Source: Thermacetogenium sp. UBA4966 (lineage in GTDB: Bacteria > Bacillota > DSM-12270 > Thermacetogeniales > Thermacetogeniaceae). Taken from it: a DNA stretch of 6,768 bases. The notes under the pieces were generated by a model that worked only from the letters and a program-made list of their open reading frames with translations, was not told the DNA's origin and did not search any database. The stretch is from positions 1 to 6,768 of the forward strand of contig DHAA01000023.1 in the NCBI GenBank assembly GCA_002397275.1, read 5' to 3'. A program made the translations under genes and the position numbers. Shown here one piece after another: positions 1 to 6,303 of this stretch. Numbering within the stretch: position 1 is the stretch's first letter; every line of letters starts with the position of its first letter.

Positions 1-101
1 GCGTAAAATCCCAGCGGCACGATATAGAATACCAAAAGCGTACCCTTATCCCGCAGGTCCATACGCAGCTGTATGAAGAGCTGCTTGAAAAATGCTTTCA
101 T
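1..101 (-). CDS. ABC-2 type transporter permease, N-terminal fragment
   Basis: Only the first 33 codons are inside the window; the gene runs off the left edge. The fragment begins MKAFFKQLFIQLRMDLRDKG and continues into a hydrophobic stretch (TLLVFYIVPLGFY). This is the usual start of an ABC-2 permease: a short amphipathic cytoplasmic helix, a charged 'LRDKG' turn, then the first membrane helix. The start codon overlaps the stop of the ATPase gene in an ATGA arrangement, and a purine-rich GGAAGGGGG lies a few bases upstream, so translation is probably coupled. By context it is the membrane partner of the adjacent ATPase, together forming an exporter. The substrate cannot be told from this fragment. 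The family call rests on the N-terminus and the neighbour. Confidence 0.8.
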   Translation of the reverse strand, partial: MKAFFKQLFIQLRMDLRDKGTLLVFYIVPLGFY

Positions 102-1012
102 GCCGGTTCGCCCCCTTCCACAATCTCCAGAAAACGCTCTTCCAGAGAGGGACGCTCCACCCGCAGGTCTTCCACGGGGTCGTCGGCATCTATTGCCGCC
201 CCCAGCAGTTCCATCACGGCTGACGCTGTATCCTCGCACAGCCACTGAGCAAAACCCTCTGTCTCGTGCAGATAAGTAGCCAGGCGGATGCCGCCCTGTT
301 TCAGCAGGCTGCCGCGGCGTGTGCGCAAAGTAATACGGGTTTGCCCCCTCCCCGCAGCCGTCACCTGCTCCGGGGTACCCAGTGTCGCCAGCCTGCCGTT
401 GATCAGTATGGCGATGCGGTCGCAGAGCGTTTCTGCTTCCGCCATGTCGTGGGTCGCTAAAAGCAGCGTCACCCCCGACGCTTTCAGCTCCCGTATGGCG
501 CCGTGCAGCTCCGCCCGGCCCTGTACGTCTACACCCGCCGTAGGTTCATCCAGCACCACTAGCTTCGGGTTTCCAGCCAGGGCCAGCGCCAGCTGCAGCC
601 TGCGCTTCTGCCCTGTCGATATCTGCCCGTACTGTCTGTTTTGAAGCCCGGCTATTTCAAAGCGATCCAGCAGATCCCGCCGTATTGCTGTGCCATGCCA
701 CGCGCAGACAAGCGCCATCGCCTCCCCAACCAGCATCGTCTCGGGCAAGGCGGAGGTCTGCAGCTGCACGCCGAGCGCCTTGCGCAGCAAACGGCTGTCT
801 TTCTGCGGATTCAGGCCGACCGCCGTAATGCTGCCGGAACTGGGCAGGCGCAGCCCTTCGATGCATTCGAGGGTGGTTGTCTTGCCGGCGCCGTTAGGTC
901 CCAGCAGCCCAAATACTTCCCCTTGATACACATCGAAGCTGAGGCTGTCGACCGCCTTAATCGCTCCGTATCTTTTCACCAGATTTCGTACCGACAAAAC
1001 AGAGTCTTTCAT
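98..1012 (-). CDS. ABC transporter ATP-binding protein (exporter, drug-resistance type)
   Basis: A 304-residue ATPase that would power an ABC-2 exporter at the inner face of the membrane. All nucleotide-binding motifs are intact: Walker A GPNGAGKTT (38-46), Q-loop around Q83-Q85, signature STGQKRR (132-138), Walker B LVVLDEP with catalytic E156, D-loop AGVD (159-162) and switch histidine H188 in ATHD. After about residue 220 comes a C-terminal extension of roughly 85 residues, as in the CcmA/DrrA-like group of drug or lipid exporters. The start codon overlaps the stop of the MerR gene (ATGA), with GGAGGG about 8 bases upstream, and the stop overlaps the permease start. The regulator-ATPase-permease order suggests an efflux pump induced by its own substrate. 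The substrate is unknown. Confidence 0.95.
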   Translation of the reverse strand: MKDSVLSVRNLVKRYGAIKAVDSLSFDVYQGEVFGLLGPNGAGKTTTLECIEGLRLPSSGSITAVGLNPQKDSRLLRKALGVQLQTSALPETMLVGEAMALVCAWHGTAIRRDLLDRFEIAGLQNRQYGQISTGQKRRLQLALALAGNPKLVVLDEPTAGVDVQGRAELHGAIRELKASGVTLLLATHDMAEAETLCDRIAILINGRLATLGTPEQVTAAGRGQTRITLRTRRGSLLKQGGIRLATYLHETEGFAQWLCEDTASAVMELLGAAIDADDPVEDLRVERPSLEERFLEIVEGGEPA

Positions 1013-1806
1013 TTGATTTGACCCTCCATTCCAGGCAAGGTAATGCCCTTCTGAACAATATAATACCCAAGGGCGGGCGACAAGAGTTCCTGTATGGCCA
1101 GCTTCACGTCTCCCACTTCCTCAGGCCAGCCATCTATGCCGTCGCCCACCTTGAGCAAGGAGGAGACGAGAGCCGGATCGCCTCCTGTCAGCGTCATCAC
1201 CATATCCCACCAATCTTTGGCGAGCTGTTGTCCCTCAGCTCCATACGGATCAGCTCCGCGGCTGTGCAGCTCTTTCAGGCGCAGCAGCAGAAACATCCAG
1301 GCGTTGCCCGGCGCATCCCCGGTATCGTGTGTTCCGGCTGTGCTCACCAGGGCCTCCAGTTCTTCCTGTTCAAAGTGCTTCATGACAAAAGCAAAAAATT
1401 TGTCCTGTTTGGTAGCGGACAGTATAGCGACGACCATATTCATGGAAATGTCTTTGTTTTGGCGGATCTTATCGATAGCTTTGTCCATCAAGGAAGCCGT
1501 TTCTGTTAAATACTTGATTTGCTGTTCCACTATTTCTCTTTGTTTTTGCAGTACCTCTGCAAAATCCTGTGCTGAACGGATGGACATCAGCCTGTCGCGG
1601 ATCTCTTTGAGCGGAAAGCCGAACCCCTTGTAGAACAGAATCTGCTGTAAACGCAGCATGTCGTCTATGCCATAAAGCCGCCGGCCGCCATCGGAATGTC
1701 GGCTGGGGGAGAGCAGGCCGCTGTTGTCGTAGTATTGCAGCGCACGCACGGTCACACCACATTTCTTAGCCAGCTCCCCTACCGTAAACAGCCGTTCATG
1801 ACGCAT
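1009..1806 (-). CDS. MerR-family transcriptional regulator, TipA-like
   Basis: A 265-residue regulator. Residues 7-27 (FTVGELAKKCGV...ALQYYD) form the MerR winged helix-turn-helix. Residues 28-75 hold the wing and the usual GRRLYGIDDMLRLQQI segment, and about 76-112 is a charged dimerisation helix (EVLQKQREIVEQQIKYL). Residues 120-265 are a large mostly helical domain resembling the TipAS ligand-binding domain, with the W/L-rich stretch AWMFLLLRLKEL and the DWWDMVMTLTGGDPAL segment. TipAL-type proteins bind antibiotics or peptides and activate transcription by untwisting a promoter with a long spacer. I chose the ATG at 1806 because GAGG (1815-1818) sits 8 bases before it; in-frame GTG (1815) and ATG (1812) starts overlap that site. 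The gene heads an efflux operon and probably controls itself and the two ABC genes. The ligand is unknown. Confidence 0.9.
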   Translation of the reverse strand: MRHERLFTVGELAKKCGVTVRALQYYDNSGLLSPSRHSDGGRRLYGIDDMLRLQQILFYKGFGFPLKEIRDRLMSIRSAQDFAEVLQKQREIVEQQIKYLTETASLMDKAIDKIRQNKDISMNMVVAILSATKQDKFFAFVMKHFEQEELEALVSTAGTHDTGDAPGNAWMFLLLRLKELHSRGADPYGAEGQQLAKDWWDMVMTLTGGDPALVSSLLKVGDGIDGWPEEVGDVKLAIQELLSPALGYYIVQKGITLPGMEGQIK

Positions 1807-1825
1807 GATCATCACCTCGGCGTTA

Positions 1826-1856
1826 AGTATAGCTCATTACGTAGCGTCACGAACAA
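1826..1856 (-). promoter_or_regulatory. MerR-type promoter with 19-bp spacer for the efflux operon
   Basis: On the minus strand, TTGTTC (1856-1851) and TATACT (1831-1826) are separated by exactly 19 bp. MerR-family activators use such over-long spacers. The spacer contains an imperfect dyad around CTA: GTTCGTGACG and the inverted partner of CGTAATGAGC match at 7 of 10 positions, which would be the operator. Transcription would begin near 1819, just before the ribosome binding site at 1818-1815, giving a very short leader. The hexamers and spacing are seen directly; binding by the adjacent regulator is inferred. Confidence 0.6.
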
Positions 1857-2233
1857 GTACTTCTTTAAAAATTTTCAGCAAAATACACCGGATTTTCGAT
1901 TACGAGGCGCCATCACGGCATCAATAGCTGATTCCGGTCTTCCCCGTTTGCGCATGGTTCCTGTCTGCGACACAAAAGGGGCAGGACTATCACAGCAATA
2001 TGCCGGAAAACAGGATTGATAAAAGAAGGGGGATTTGACGGGCTTTTTTCCATGGATAAAAAGGGCTCGCCGGTAGAAAAATAACGCTGAACAATGCTTG
2101 TGTATGATTATTGCTTTCATGCCCCCGGAGACTGGGGGAGCAGGGGTCGCCGGCGCGGCCGCATGAGGCTGATATGAATAATTATGTTTTATAAATAGTA
2201 TTTAGTCGTGGTATGGATGAAGGGAGATTTCTA
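1857..2233. other. Intergenic stretch without a supported gene
   Basis: This region separates the left-pointing efflux operon from the right-pointing peptidase. Open frames exist on both strands (for example 1875-2120 minus), but none has a convincing ribosome binding site or recognisable product. It contains an AT-rich near-palindrome around CCATGG (about 2042-2062), a weak CCCCC/GGGGG stem (2122-2138) and a GC-rich patch (2141-2165). The AT-rich run at 2171-2205 includes TATAAA (2190-2195), a possible -10 element for the peptidase, but no good -35 is visible. The peptidase ribosome binding site AAGGGAG lies at 2220-2226. Confidence 0.5.
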
Positions 2234-3322
2234 ATGAAGGAAAAAAGATTGGAATTGCTGAAAACGCTGACTGAAACACCCGGGGTCTCCGGGTTTGAGG
2301 CCCCGATCAGGAAGGTTTTAAAGGATTACCTCTCTCACCTGGCAACAGAGCTCACCGCCGACAACCTGGGGAGTTTGGTGGCTGTCAAAAAAGGCGCGGA
2401 TGAAGGCGTTAAAATTATGGTGGCGGCTCATATGGATGAAGTGGGGTTCCTCGTCACATCGATCACCGACGACGGCTTCATCAAGTTTCAGCCTCTGGGC
2501 GGCTGGTGGGAGCAGGTGCTGCTGGCGCAGCGGGTGGAAATTTTGACCGGCAAGGGGCGCCTGCTCGGTGTGATCGGGGCGAAATCCCCGCACATCCTTT
2601 CCGCGGAGGAACGAAGCAAACCTGTCAAGATCAAAACGATGTACATCGACATCGGCTCTACAAGCAGGGAGGAAACGGAACAGGCCGGGATCAGGCAGGG
2701 TGATCCGGCGGTTCCCTACAGCGCTTTTCACCTCTGTGAAAACGGGAAATCCATCATGGCCCGGGCTCTGGACAATCGGCTGGGGTGCGCCCTTGTTGTG
2801 GAGCTCTTTGAGGAGCTGAAGGATATCCATCATCAGGGCACGATCTATGGGGTGATGACCGTTCAGGAGGAGGTGGGGCTGCGCGGCGCCACAACAAGCG
2901 TAGATGTGGTGCGGCCGGATCTCGCTATCGCGGTGGATGTGTCTGTGGCCACCGACACGCCGGGGATCGGGGCTGACGATATCGCCTCCCGCAACTACCT
3001 GGGGAAAGGGCCGGTAATCGGGTTTTATGATGCCAGCATGATCCCTCACACACCTTTCCGAGACCTGGTGGCGCAAGTGGCGGAGGAAAACAAGATCCCC
3101 TTTCAGGTGGATGTAATGGCCGGGGGCGGAACTGATGCGGGAAAGATCCATCTCTTCCGCCAGGGTGTGCCTTCAGTGGTGATCGGCGTCCCGGTTCGCT
3201 ATATTCACGACCACACAGGAGTAGCTCACCTGGATGATTACCAAAACGCATTGCGTCTCCTGACAGCTCTGGTCAGGGCCATCGACAGCGGCACGCTGCA
3301 GAAGCTGAGAGACAGCATTTAG
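2234..3322 (+). CDS. M42 family metallo-aminopeptidase (FrvX/YsdC-like)
   Basis: A 362-residue cytoplasmic aminopeptidase of clan MH, family M42, which removes N-terminal residues from peptides using two metal ions, usually as a large dodecamer. Conserved positions are present: H66 and D68 in AAHMDEVGF, bridging D180 in ARALDNRLG, catalytic E212 and ligand E213 in VQEEVGLRGA, D235 in AVDVSVATD, and H325 in VRYIHDHTG. The GGGTDAG motif (297-303) is also intact. Length fits the family (about 340-370). ATG 2234 is preferred over ATG 2213 because AAGGGAG (2220-2226) stands 7 bases before it and lies inside the longer version. The usual 'YIHS' after the last metal ligand is 'YIHD' here, a mild departure. 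The gene is apparently monocistronic. M42 members are often annotated as endoglucanase or cellulase M, but peptidase is the better-founded role. Confidence 0.93.
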   Translation: MKEKRLELLKTLTETPGVSGFEAPIRKVLKDYLSHLATELTADNLGSLVAVKKGADEGVKIMVAAHMDEVGFLVTSITDDGFIKFQPLGGWWEQVLLAQRVEILTGKGRLLGVIGAKSPHILSAEERSKPVKIKTMYIDIGSTSREETEQAGIRQGDPAVPYSAFHLCENGKSIMARALDNRLGCALVVELFEELKDIHHQGTIYGVMTVQEEVGLRGATTSVDVVRPDLAIAVDVSVATDTPGIGADDIASRNYLGKGPVIGFYDASMIPHTPFRDLVAQVAEENKIPFQVDVMAGGGTDAGKIHLFRQGVPSVVIGVPVRYIHDHTGVAHLDDYQNALRLLTALVRAIDSGTLQKLRDSI

Positions 3323-3413
3323 CACAGTACAGTATAAATTTCAGCGAAATCCATTACCATCGGCTCCTCAATCGACCCGCCTGAAAACGGTGGCTGCCGC
3401 GCCGTGAAATCCC

Positions 3414-3441
3414 CTTATACTGCAATATTATCCGTGTTATA
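3414..3441 (+). promoter_or_regulatory. Possible promoter upstream of the nitroreductase remnant
   Basis: A perfect TATAAT follows a weak TTATAC by 17 bp in an AT-rich patch between the peptidase and the broken nitroreductase. It could be the original promoter of the now disrupted gene. The -35 match is poor, so only the -10 element is persuasive. The surrounding 3323-3528 shows no gene. Confidence 0.35.
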
Positions 3442-3528
3442 ATTGTTCAAGCGGTTAACCATTAACTTAGATCCCGCTTTCCTGCCGCGCATCTTAGAAC
3501 TATAAATATACCTGCAAAGGAGACATAG

Positions 3529-3791
3529 ATGATGGAGTTCCCCACAAGAGCAACCCCCGGGAGTCCCTTTGCAAAGTTGACGGAGAAATGCCGGACTGGT
3601 TCCGCAGAGGTATGGAAGCGGCGCTGCTGGCGCCGACAGCGATGAATCAGCAGAAATTCCTGCTCACGCTTTCAGGCAGCAAAGTGAAAGCTGCGGCCAC
3701 TGGTGGTTTCTACTCCAAAGTTGACCTGGGAATCGTCAAGTATCACTTTGAGGTCGGAGCAGGCGCAGACAATTTCACATGGATTGTTTGA
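3529..3791 (+). pseudogene. Nitroreductase-family protein, internally deleted and frameshifted remnant
   Basis: Reading from GGA at 3534 gives GVPHKSNPRESLCKVDGEMPDW and then the C-terminal part of a nitroreductase, including RRGMEAALLAPTAMNQQKF and VDLGIVKYHFEVGAG, ending in TGA at 3791. This matches my recollection of the TM1586-type nitroreductase C-terminus (PDWF..GMEAALLAPTAMNQQKF...DLGIVKYHFE). The FMN-binding N-terminal portion is absent. At 3516-3522 there is a perfect AAAGGAG, 6 bases before ATGATGGAGTTC (3529), a normal gene start. That ATG is in a different frame and runs only about 38 codons to TGA near 3643. The simplest reading is an out-of-frame internal deletion that joined the first codons to the last third of the gene. 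An internal ATG at 3588 could give a 67-residue peptide, which is unlikely to bind flavin. Confidence 0.75.
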
Positions 3792-3807
3792 TTCGCACGG
3801 TGTCCGT

Positions 3808-3861
3808 CGCGGGGGGACGGTTCTGTCACGCGAGAACGCGCAGTGGAACCGTCCCCCCGCG
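3808..3861. repeat. Palindromic repeat element with 16-bp perfect arms
   Basis: CGCGGGGGGACGGTTC (3808-3823) is the exact inverse complement of 3846-3861. The 22-base interior holds a second hairpin, CGCG-AGAA-CGCG (3829-3840), so the whole unit can fold into a long stem-loop on either strand. It lies between the end of the nitroreductase remnant and the 3' end of the tRNA. GGGGACGGTTC / GAACCGTCCCC elements of this look occur dispersed in intergenic regions of many Clostridia; this is from memory, not from a search. There is no T-run after either arm, so it is not a standard intrinsic terminator, although it may still protect or end transcripts. Confidence 0.8.
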
Positions 3862-3870
3862 CGTTCATCA

Positions 3871-3945
3871 TGGAGCGGGAAATGGGATTCGAACCCACGA
3901 CACCCGGCTTGGGAAGCCGGTGCTCTACCACTGAGCTACTCCCGC
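3871..3945 (-). tRNA. tRNA-Gly (anticodon CCC)
   Basis: The minus strand folds into a full cloverleaf of 75 bases with an encoded CCA end. It has acceptor GCGGGAG paired with TTCCCGC (one G-T), D-arm GCTC/GAGC, and anticodon stem CCGGC/GCCGG with loop TTCCCAA, giving anticodon CCC. The variable loop has 5 bases, and the T-arm is GTGGG-TTCGAAT-CCCAT. It decodes the glycine codon GGG. It stands alone with its own promoter (3960-3988). Several open frames cross it on both strands; these are spurious translations of the tRNA. Confidence 0.97.
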
Positions 3946-3959
3946 CTGTCCGTAGTTTC

Positions 3960-3988
3960 ATTATAGCGAATGGAGAGATGTTTGGCAA
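3960..3988 (-). promoter_or_regulatory. Promoter of tRNA-Gly
   Basis: On the minus strand TTGCCA (3988-3983) and a perfect TATAAT (3965-3960) are separated by 17 bp and lie 15 bases before the mature 5' end of the tRNA. This is a near-consensus housekeeping promoter, as expected for a stable RNA gene. Confidence 0.85.
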
Positions 3989-4011
3989 GGTCATTGAATT
4001 ATTATATAGGG

Positions 4012-4041
4012 TTAAATCGGGAACCTGTTTAGTGGTATAAT
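4012..4041 (+). promoter_or_regulatory. Extended -10 promoter of the DUF554 gene
   Basis: TGGTATAAT (4033-4041) is a perfect extended -10 element. A weak TTAAAT (4012-4017) lies 18 bp upstream, the kind of poor -35 that an extended -10 can tolerate. It diverges from the tRNA promoter, and the start codon follows about 40 bases downstream. Confidence 0.6.
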
Positions 4042-4082
4042 TATCGGAAATCACATGAACACATGCAGAGGAGAAGTGGATC

Positions 4083-4796
4083 TTGTTAGGAACTATCGTT
4101 AACGCCGGAGCAATTATCGCCGGGGCTTTGCTGGGGAATCTTTTGAAAAACGGGTTTCCGGAGAAGTACAAGTCGGTGATCATGCAGGGGGTGAGCCTGG
4201 CTGTTATTCTGATCGGCCTTTCTATGGCGCTGAAATCTCAGAATATCCTGGTATTGACACTGAGTATAGTGAGCGGGGGGATACTGGGAGAATGGCTGAG
4301 GATCGAGGAGCGCCTGGACAGCTTCGGTCAAAAGCTGGAGAGGCGCTTCAGCGGCAGCCGCGCCGCTAATAGTGATGGATTATTCATCAAGGGCTTTGTG
4401 AGCGGAAGCCTCGTCTTCTGTGTAGGAGCGATGGCTATCATGGGGGCGCTGGAGAGCGGACTGACAGGCCGGCATACGACTCTGTTCATCAAATCTATCC
4501 TTGACGGGGTTACCTCAACTGTTTTCGCCTCCAGCATGGGGATCGGGGTAGCCTTTTCAGCGTTGCCGGTGTTTCTCTATCAAGGCGCCATCACTCTAGC
4601 CGCATCCTATGTCAAGCCTTTTCTGACCGAAGCCATGATCACTGAAATGTCCGCCGCAGGCGGTCTGCTGATCTTCGGCATCGGGATCAATATGCTGATC
4701 AACAGTGATAAGCTGCGCATCAAGGTAGGAAACCTGTTGCCTGCCATTTTTCTCGCTATCCTCTTTGTAGCGCTTGTGGGTAAACTTCCTTTATAA
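4083..4796 (+). CDS. DUF554 family integral membrane protein (YqgA/YdfK-like)
   Basis: A 237-residue polytopic membrane protein. It shows the family pattern: N-terminal LGTIVNAGAIIAGALLG, GGILGEWLRIEERLD (65-79), FVSGSLVFCVGAMAIMGALE (105-124) and KSILDGVTSTVFAS (137-150). Hydrophobic segments at about 3-21, 33-50, 54-70, 104-124, 141-159, 160-176, 190-208 and 215-234 suggest 7-8 membrane passes. The function of DUF554 is not established; a transport role is only suspected. Translation begins at a TTG: GAGGAG (4068-4073) stands 9 bases before it, the conserved N-terminus begins right there, and no in-frame ATG is available upstream. It is convergent with the rhodanese gene, with a 10-base gap and no visible terminator. 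Confidence 0.92.
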   Translation: MLGTIVNAGAIIAGALLGNLLKNGFPEKYKSVIMQGVSLAVILIGLSMALKSQNILVLTLSIVSGGILGEWLRIEERLDSFGQKLERRFSGSRAANSDGLFIKGFVSGSLVFCVGAMAIMGALESGLTGRHTTLFIKSILDGVTSTVFASSMGIGVAFSALPVFLYQGAITLAASYVKPFLTEAMITEMSAAGGLLIFGIGINMLINSDKLRIKVGNLLPAIFLAILFVALVGKLPL

Positions 4797-4806
4797 CGGG
4801 GTATGA

Positions 4807-5232
4807 TCAGCCGCTCAGCTCCCAAGACACTTTTTCATACGGCCATCCGTTAATACCGCCGGTGATATTATACACATTGCTGAAACCCATCTTGGCCAGT
4901 TTTCCTGAAGCGTCACTGCTTCTTTTTCCACTTTTACAGTAAACTAAAAGCACCGCCTCTTTGTCTGGCAATTGCTCCGGTTGGATATCTGTAATTGTTT
5001 CATTTGGAATTAGAACAGCACCTTCAATATGCTTTTCATCATATTCCTCTTGTGTGCGGACATCTACAAGAATAACCTCTTCTTTATCTATTTTGGCCTT
5101 GGCTTCTTCGGCAGATATTTGATGATATCCTGCCTTTGACGGGGACTTGTCTTTTGCGGCACAAGAAAAAGCAAATAAGCTCAATGACGCTAACAAAAAA
5201 CACATAAACAGCATAGTTATCTTCCTATCCAT
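4807..5232 (-). CDS. Rhodanese-like domain protein, putative lipoprotein
   Basis: A 141-residue exported protein with one rhodanese domain, a fold that carries sulfur on a catalytic cysteine as persulfide. Residues 1-23 form a signal peptide (MDRK, then a hydrophobic core). C24 could be lipidated, although the preceding AFS is a poor lipobox, so membrane anchoring is only probable. The rhodanese domain spans about 38-138: ILVDVRTQEEYDEKHIEGA (54-72), active-site loop C99-K-S-G-K-R104, and a C-terminal GGINGW (125-130). C99 is intact, so sulfurtransferase or persulfide chemistry outside the membrane is plausible; the physiological substrate is unknown. I chose ATG 5232 over 5277 because AGAGGGAG lies 7 bases upstream and the signal peptide then has normal length. 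Base composition looks more AT-rich than in the genes to the left. Confidence 0.9.
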   Translation of the reverse strand: MDRKITMLFMCFLLASLSLFAFSCAAKDKSPSKAGYHQISAEEAKAKIDKEEVILVDVRTQEEYDEKHIEGAVLIPNETITDIQPEQLPDKEAVLLVYCKSGKRSSDASGKLAKMGFSNVYNITGGINGWPYEKVSWELSG

Positions 5233-5597
5233 CCTTCCACTCCCTCTGCTTTTATTTATAATTGTGCAATGCTTCATTCATATAACCTCATGCTGCCTGC
5301 TACAGGAAATTTCTTATCCGGCGCCCGCGGCGGCAAACCGTGCTCAACTGAACGTGCATCCCTCTTCTTCAACATTCACATAGCGATGCTCGCTATTTCT
5401 ATAGCTACTATAGCCGTCATCAGAATTGCGGTCAATAAAAAGCAAATATGCTAAATAAACTTTGTTTTTTAAATTTTTATCAATGGAACAAAGTATCTGG
5501 GAAACCTTTGCGTATAGATGCCGCACGGATACGGGCAGAACAGCACGGTTGGCTGGTAATTTCCAACCGCTTAGACTGGGCGCCAAACTTTCTTTAT
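5233..5597. other. Intergenic stretch without a supported gene
   Basis: This lies downstream of the DNRLRE-like gene and upstream of the rhodanese gene, both on the minus strand. Overlapping open frames on both strands lack ribosome binding sites and recognisable content. Small inverted repeats are visible: TAGCGA-TGC-TCGCTA (about 5381-5395), ACTTTGTT/AACAAAGT (5459-5466 and 5487-5494) and CGGTTGG/CCAACCG (5546-5552 and 5563-5569). None has a T-run placed for an intrinsic terminator. The rhodanese promoter must lie near 5240-5300, where TTATAAATA on the minus strand could be its -10. Confidence 0.5.
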
Positions 5598-6152
5598 TTA
5601 ATCAACCTCCACTGTGCATGGCGCTGCGCTCAGCGGCCAGGTGATTCCCTCAAATGTCAAACGAAGCGTCGGGCGCATGCCGATTGTTTTGTATGTGTCG
5701 GATGCATAGGCTAGACGCCGCGCATTCGGCGCACTGTTCAGAAGCAAACCCTTGTTTTCTAGCCTTTCCTCTAGCCAAGCCTCTGCAATTGTAGTAATAT
5801 CGATTTCTGTGTAGCTTATACAAGCTCTATCTTTATAATCCACCCTCAAACCGTCGTCAGCCCTCGGATGTGCATAACAGAGACTATAGATACTAAAATA
5901 ATCCAAAAGCGGATAAATACTGTATTGATTGCTCCGCGGTACTGAAGAACTTTTTATAACATTCAAGGGGATTTTAAAAAGAATAAGCCTTGCCTTTTTG
6001 ATACGGCTGCAAAAGGCGACAGGAGGAATTTCAAAGAAAAGATAGATCTCATATTTGTATCCAAGGTACAATTTATCACTTATATATTCGGAATATTTGA
6101 TGCCCTTCATCAGGCTGATTGATTTCCGACATGTTAAATCCATATAACCCAT
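5598..6152 (-). CDS. DNRLRE-domain-like protein, function unknown
   Basis: A 184-residue protein. Residues about 30-62 (LGYKYEIYLFFEIP, then KKARLILFKIPL) and 79-170 (IYPLLDYFSIYSL; DDGLRVDY; EIDITTIAEAWLEE; KGLLL; YASDTYKTIGMRPTLRLTFEG) follow the plan of DNRLRE domains. These are beta-sandwich modules in which a structured strand pair, a 'D(I/V)T..V..W' helix and a final 'RP.L.(I/V).Y' strand recur. Such domains usually occur in secreted or surface proteins, but no signal peptide or membrane segment is visible here. The start is supported by GGTGAG (6159-6164), 6 bases before ATG 6152. The gene is AT-rich compared with the window's left part. It diverges from the 95-residue gene at 6304. 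The domain match is from pattern recognition, so the family call is moderate. Confidence 0.75.
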   Translation of the reverse strand: MGYMDLTCRKSISLMKGIKYSEYISDKLYLGYKYEIYLFFEIPPVAFCSRIKKARLILFKIPLNVIKSSSVPRSNQYSIYPLLDYFSIYSLCYAHPRADDGLRVDYKDRACISYTEIDITTIAEAWLEERLENKGLLLNSAPNARRLAYASDTYKTIGMRPTLRLTFEGITWPLSAAPCTVEVD

Positions 6153-6303
6153 TTTAATCTCACCACTATAAGCATATGATATTCCACGTCATTTGGTGTG
6201 GTTCTACCCCTGATAGGCACAGAAATTTTATTCCTGAATATAATATAAGCGATTGGAAGTAGTTTACTTTCAAATTTTCGAAGCGCAATAGGGGGGAATT
6301 TTC

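Noticed and set aside
1875..2120. 81-codon minus-strand frame in the gap left of the peptidase, and the plus-strand frame ending at 2019
   Set aside because: Neither has a ribosome binding site before its start or a recognisable family; the plus frame begins inside the MerR gene. I cannot exclude a decayed repeat or gene fragment here, but nothing supports a call.
2121..2165. GC-rich stretch with a CCCCC/GGGGG stem before the peptidase as a riboswitch or terminator
   Set aside because: The stem has only 5 pairs with no T-run and no conserved aptamer features that I can identify.
2318..3151. 277-codon minus-strand frame opposite the M42 gene
   Set aside because: It is the shadow of a GC-rich gene with intact active-site motifs on the plus strand; its own translation is His/Pro/Arg-rich and unstructured.
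3336..3348. ATTTC-AGC-GAAAT hairpin just after the peptidase stop as its terminator
   Set aside because: The stem is only 5 weak pairs and no T-run follows.
3743..4183. Open frame of 146 codons on the minus strand, and two plus-strand frames across 3703-4040
   Set aside because: They translate the tRNA-Gly gene and its flanks, producing the typical artefact strings such as SVVEHRLPKPGVVGSNPISRS and SNPRHPAWEAGALPLSYSR. They are not proteins.
5384..5454. Short hydrophobic peptide starting at ATG 5384 (MLAISIATIAVIRIAVNKKQ...), like a small membrane toxin
   Set aside because: There is no ribosome binding site, no paired antisense RNA promoter or direct repeat, and AT-rich codons easily give such hydrophobic strings by chance.
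5344..5586. 80-codon minus-strand frame between the DNRLRE-like and rhodanese genes
   Set aside because: It needs a TTG start without a ribosome binding site, and the translation has no recognisable family.
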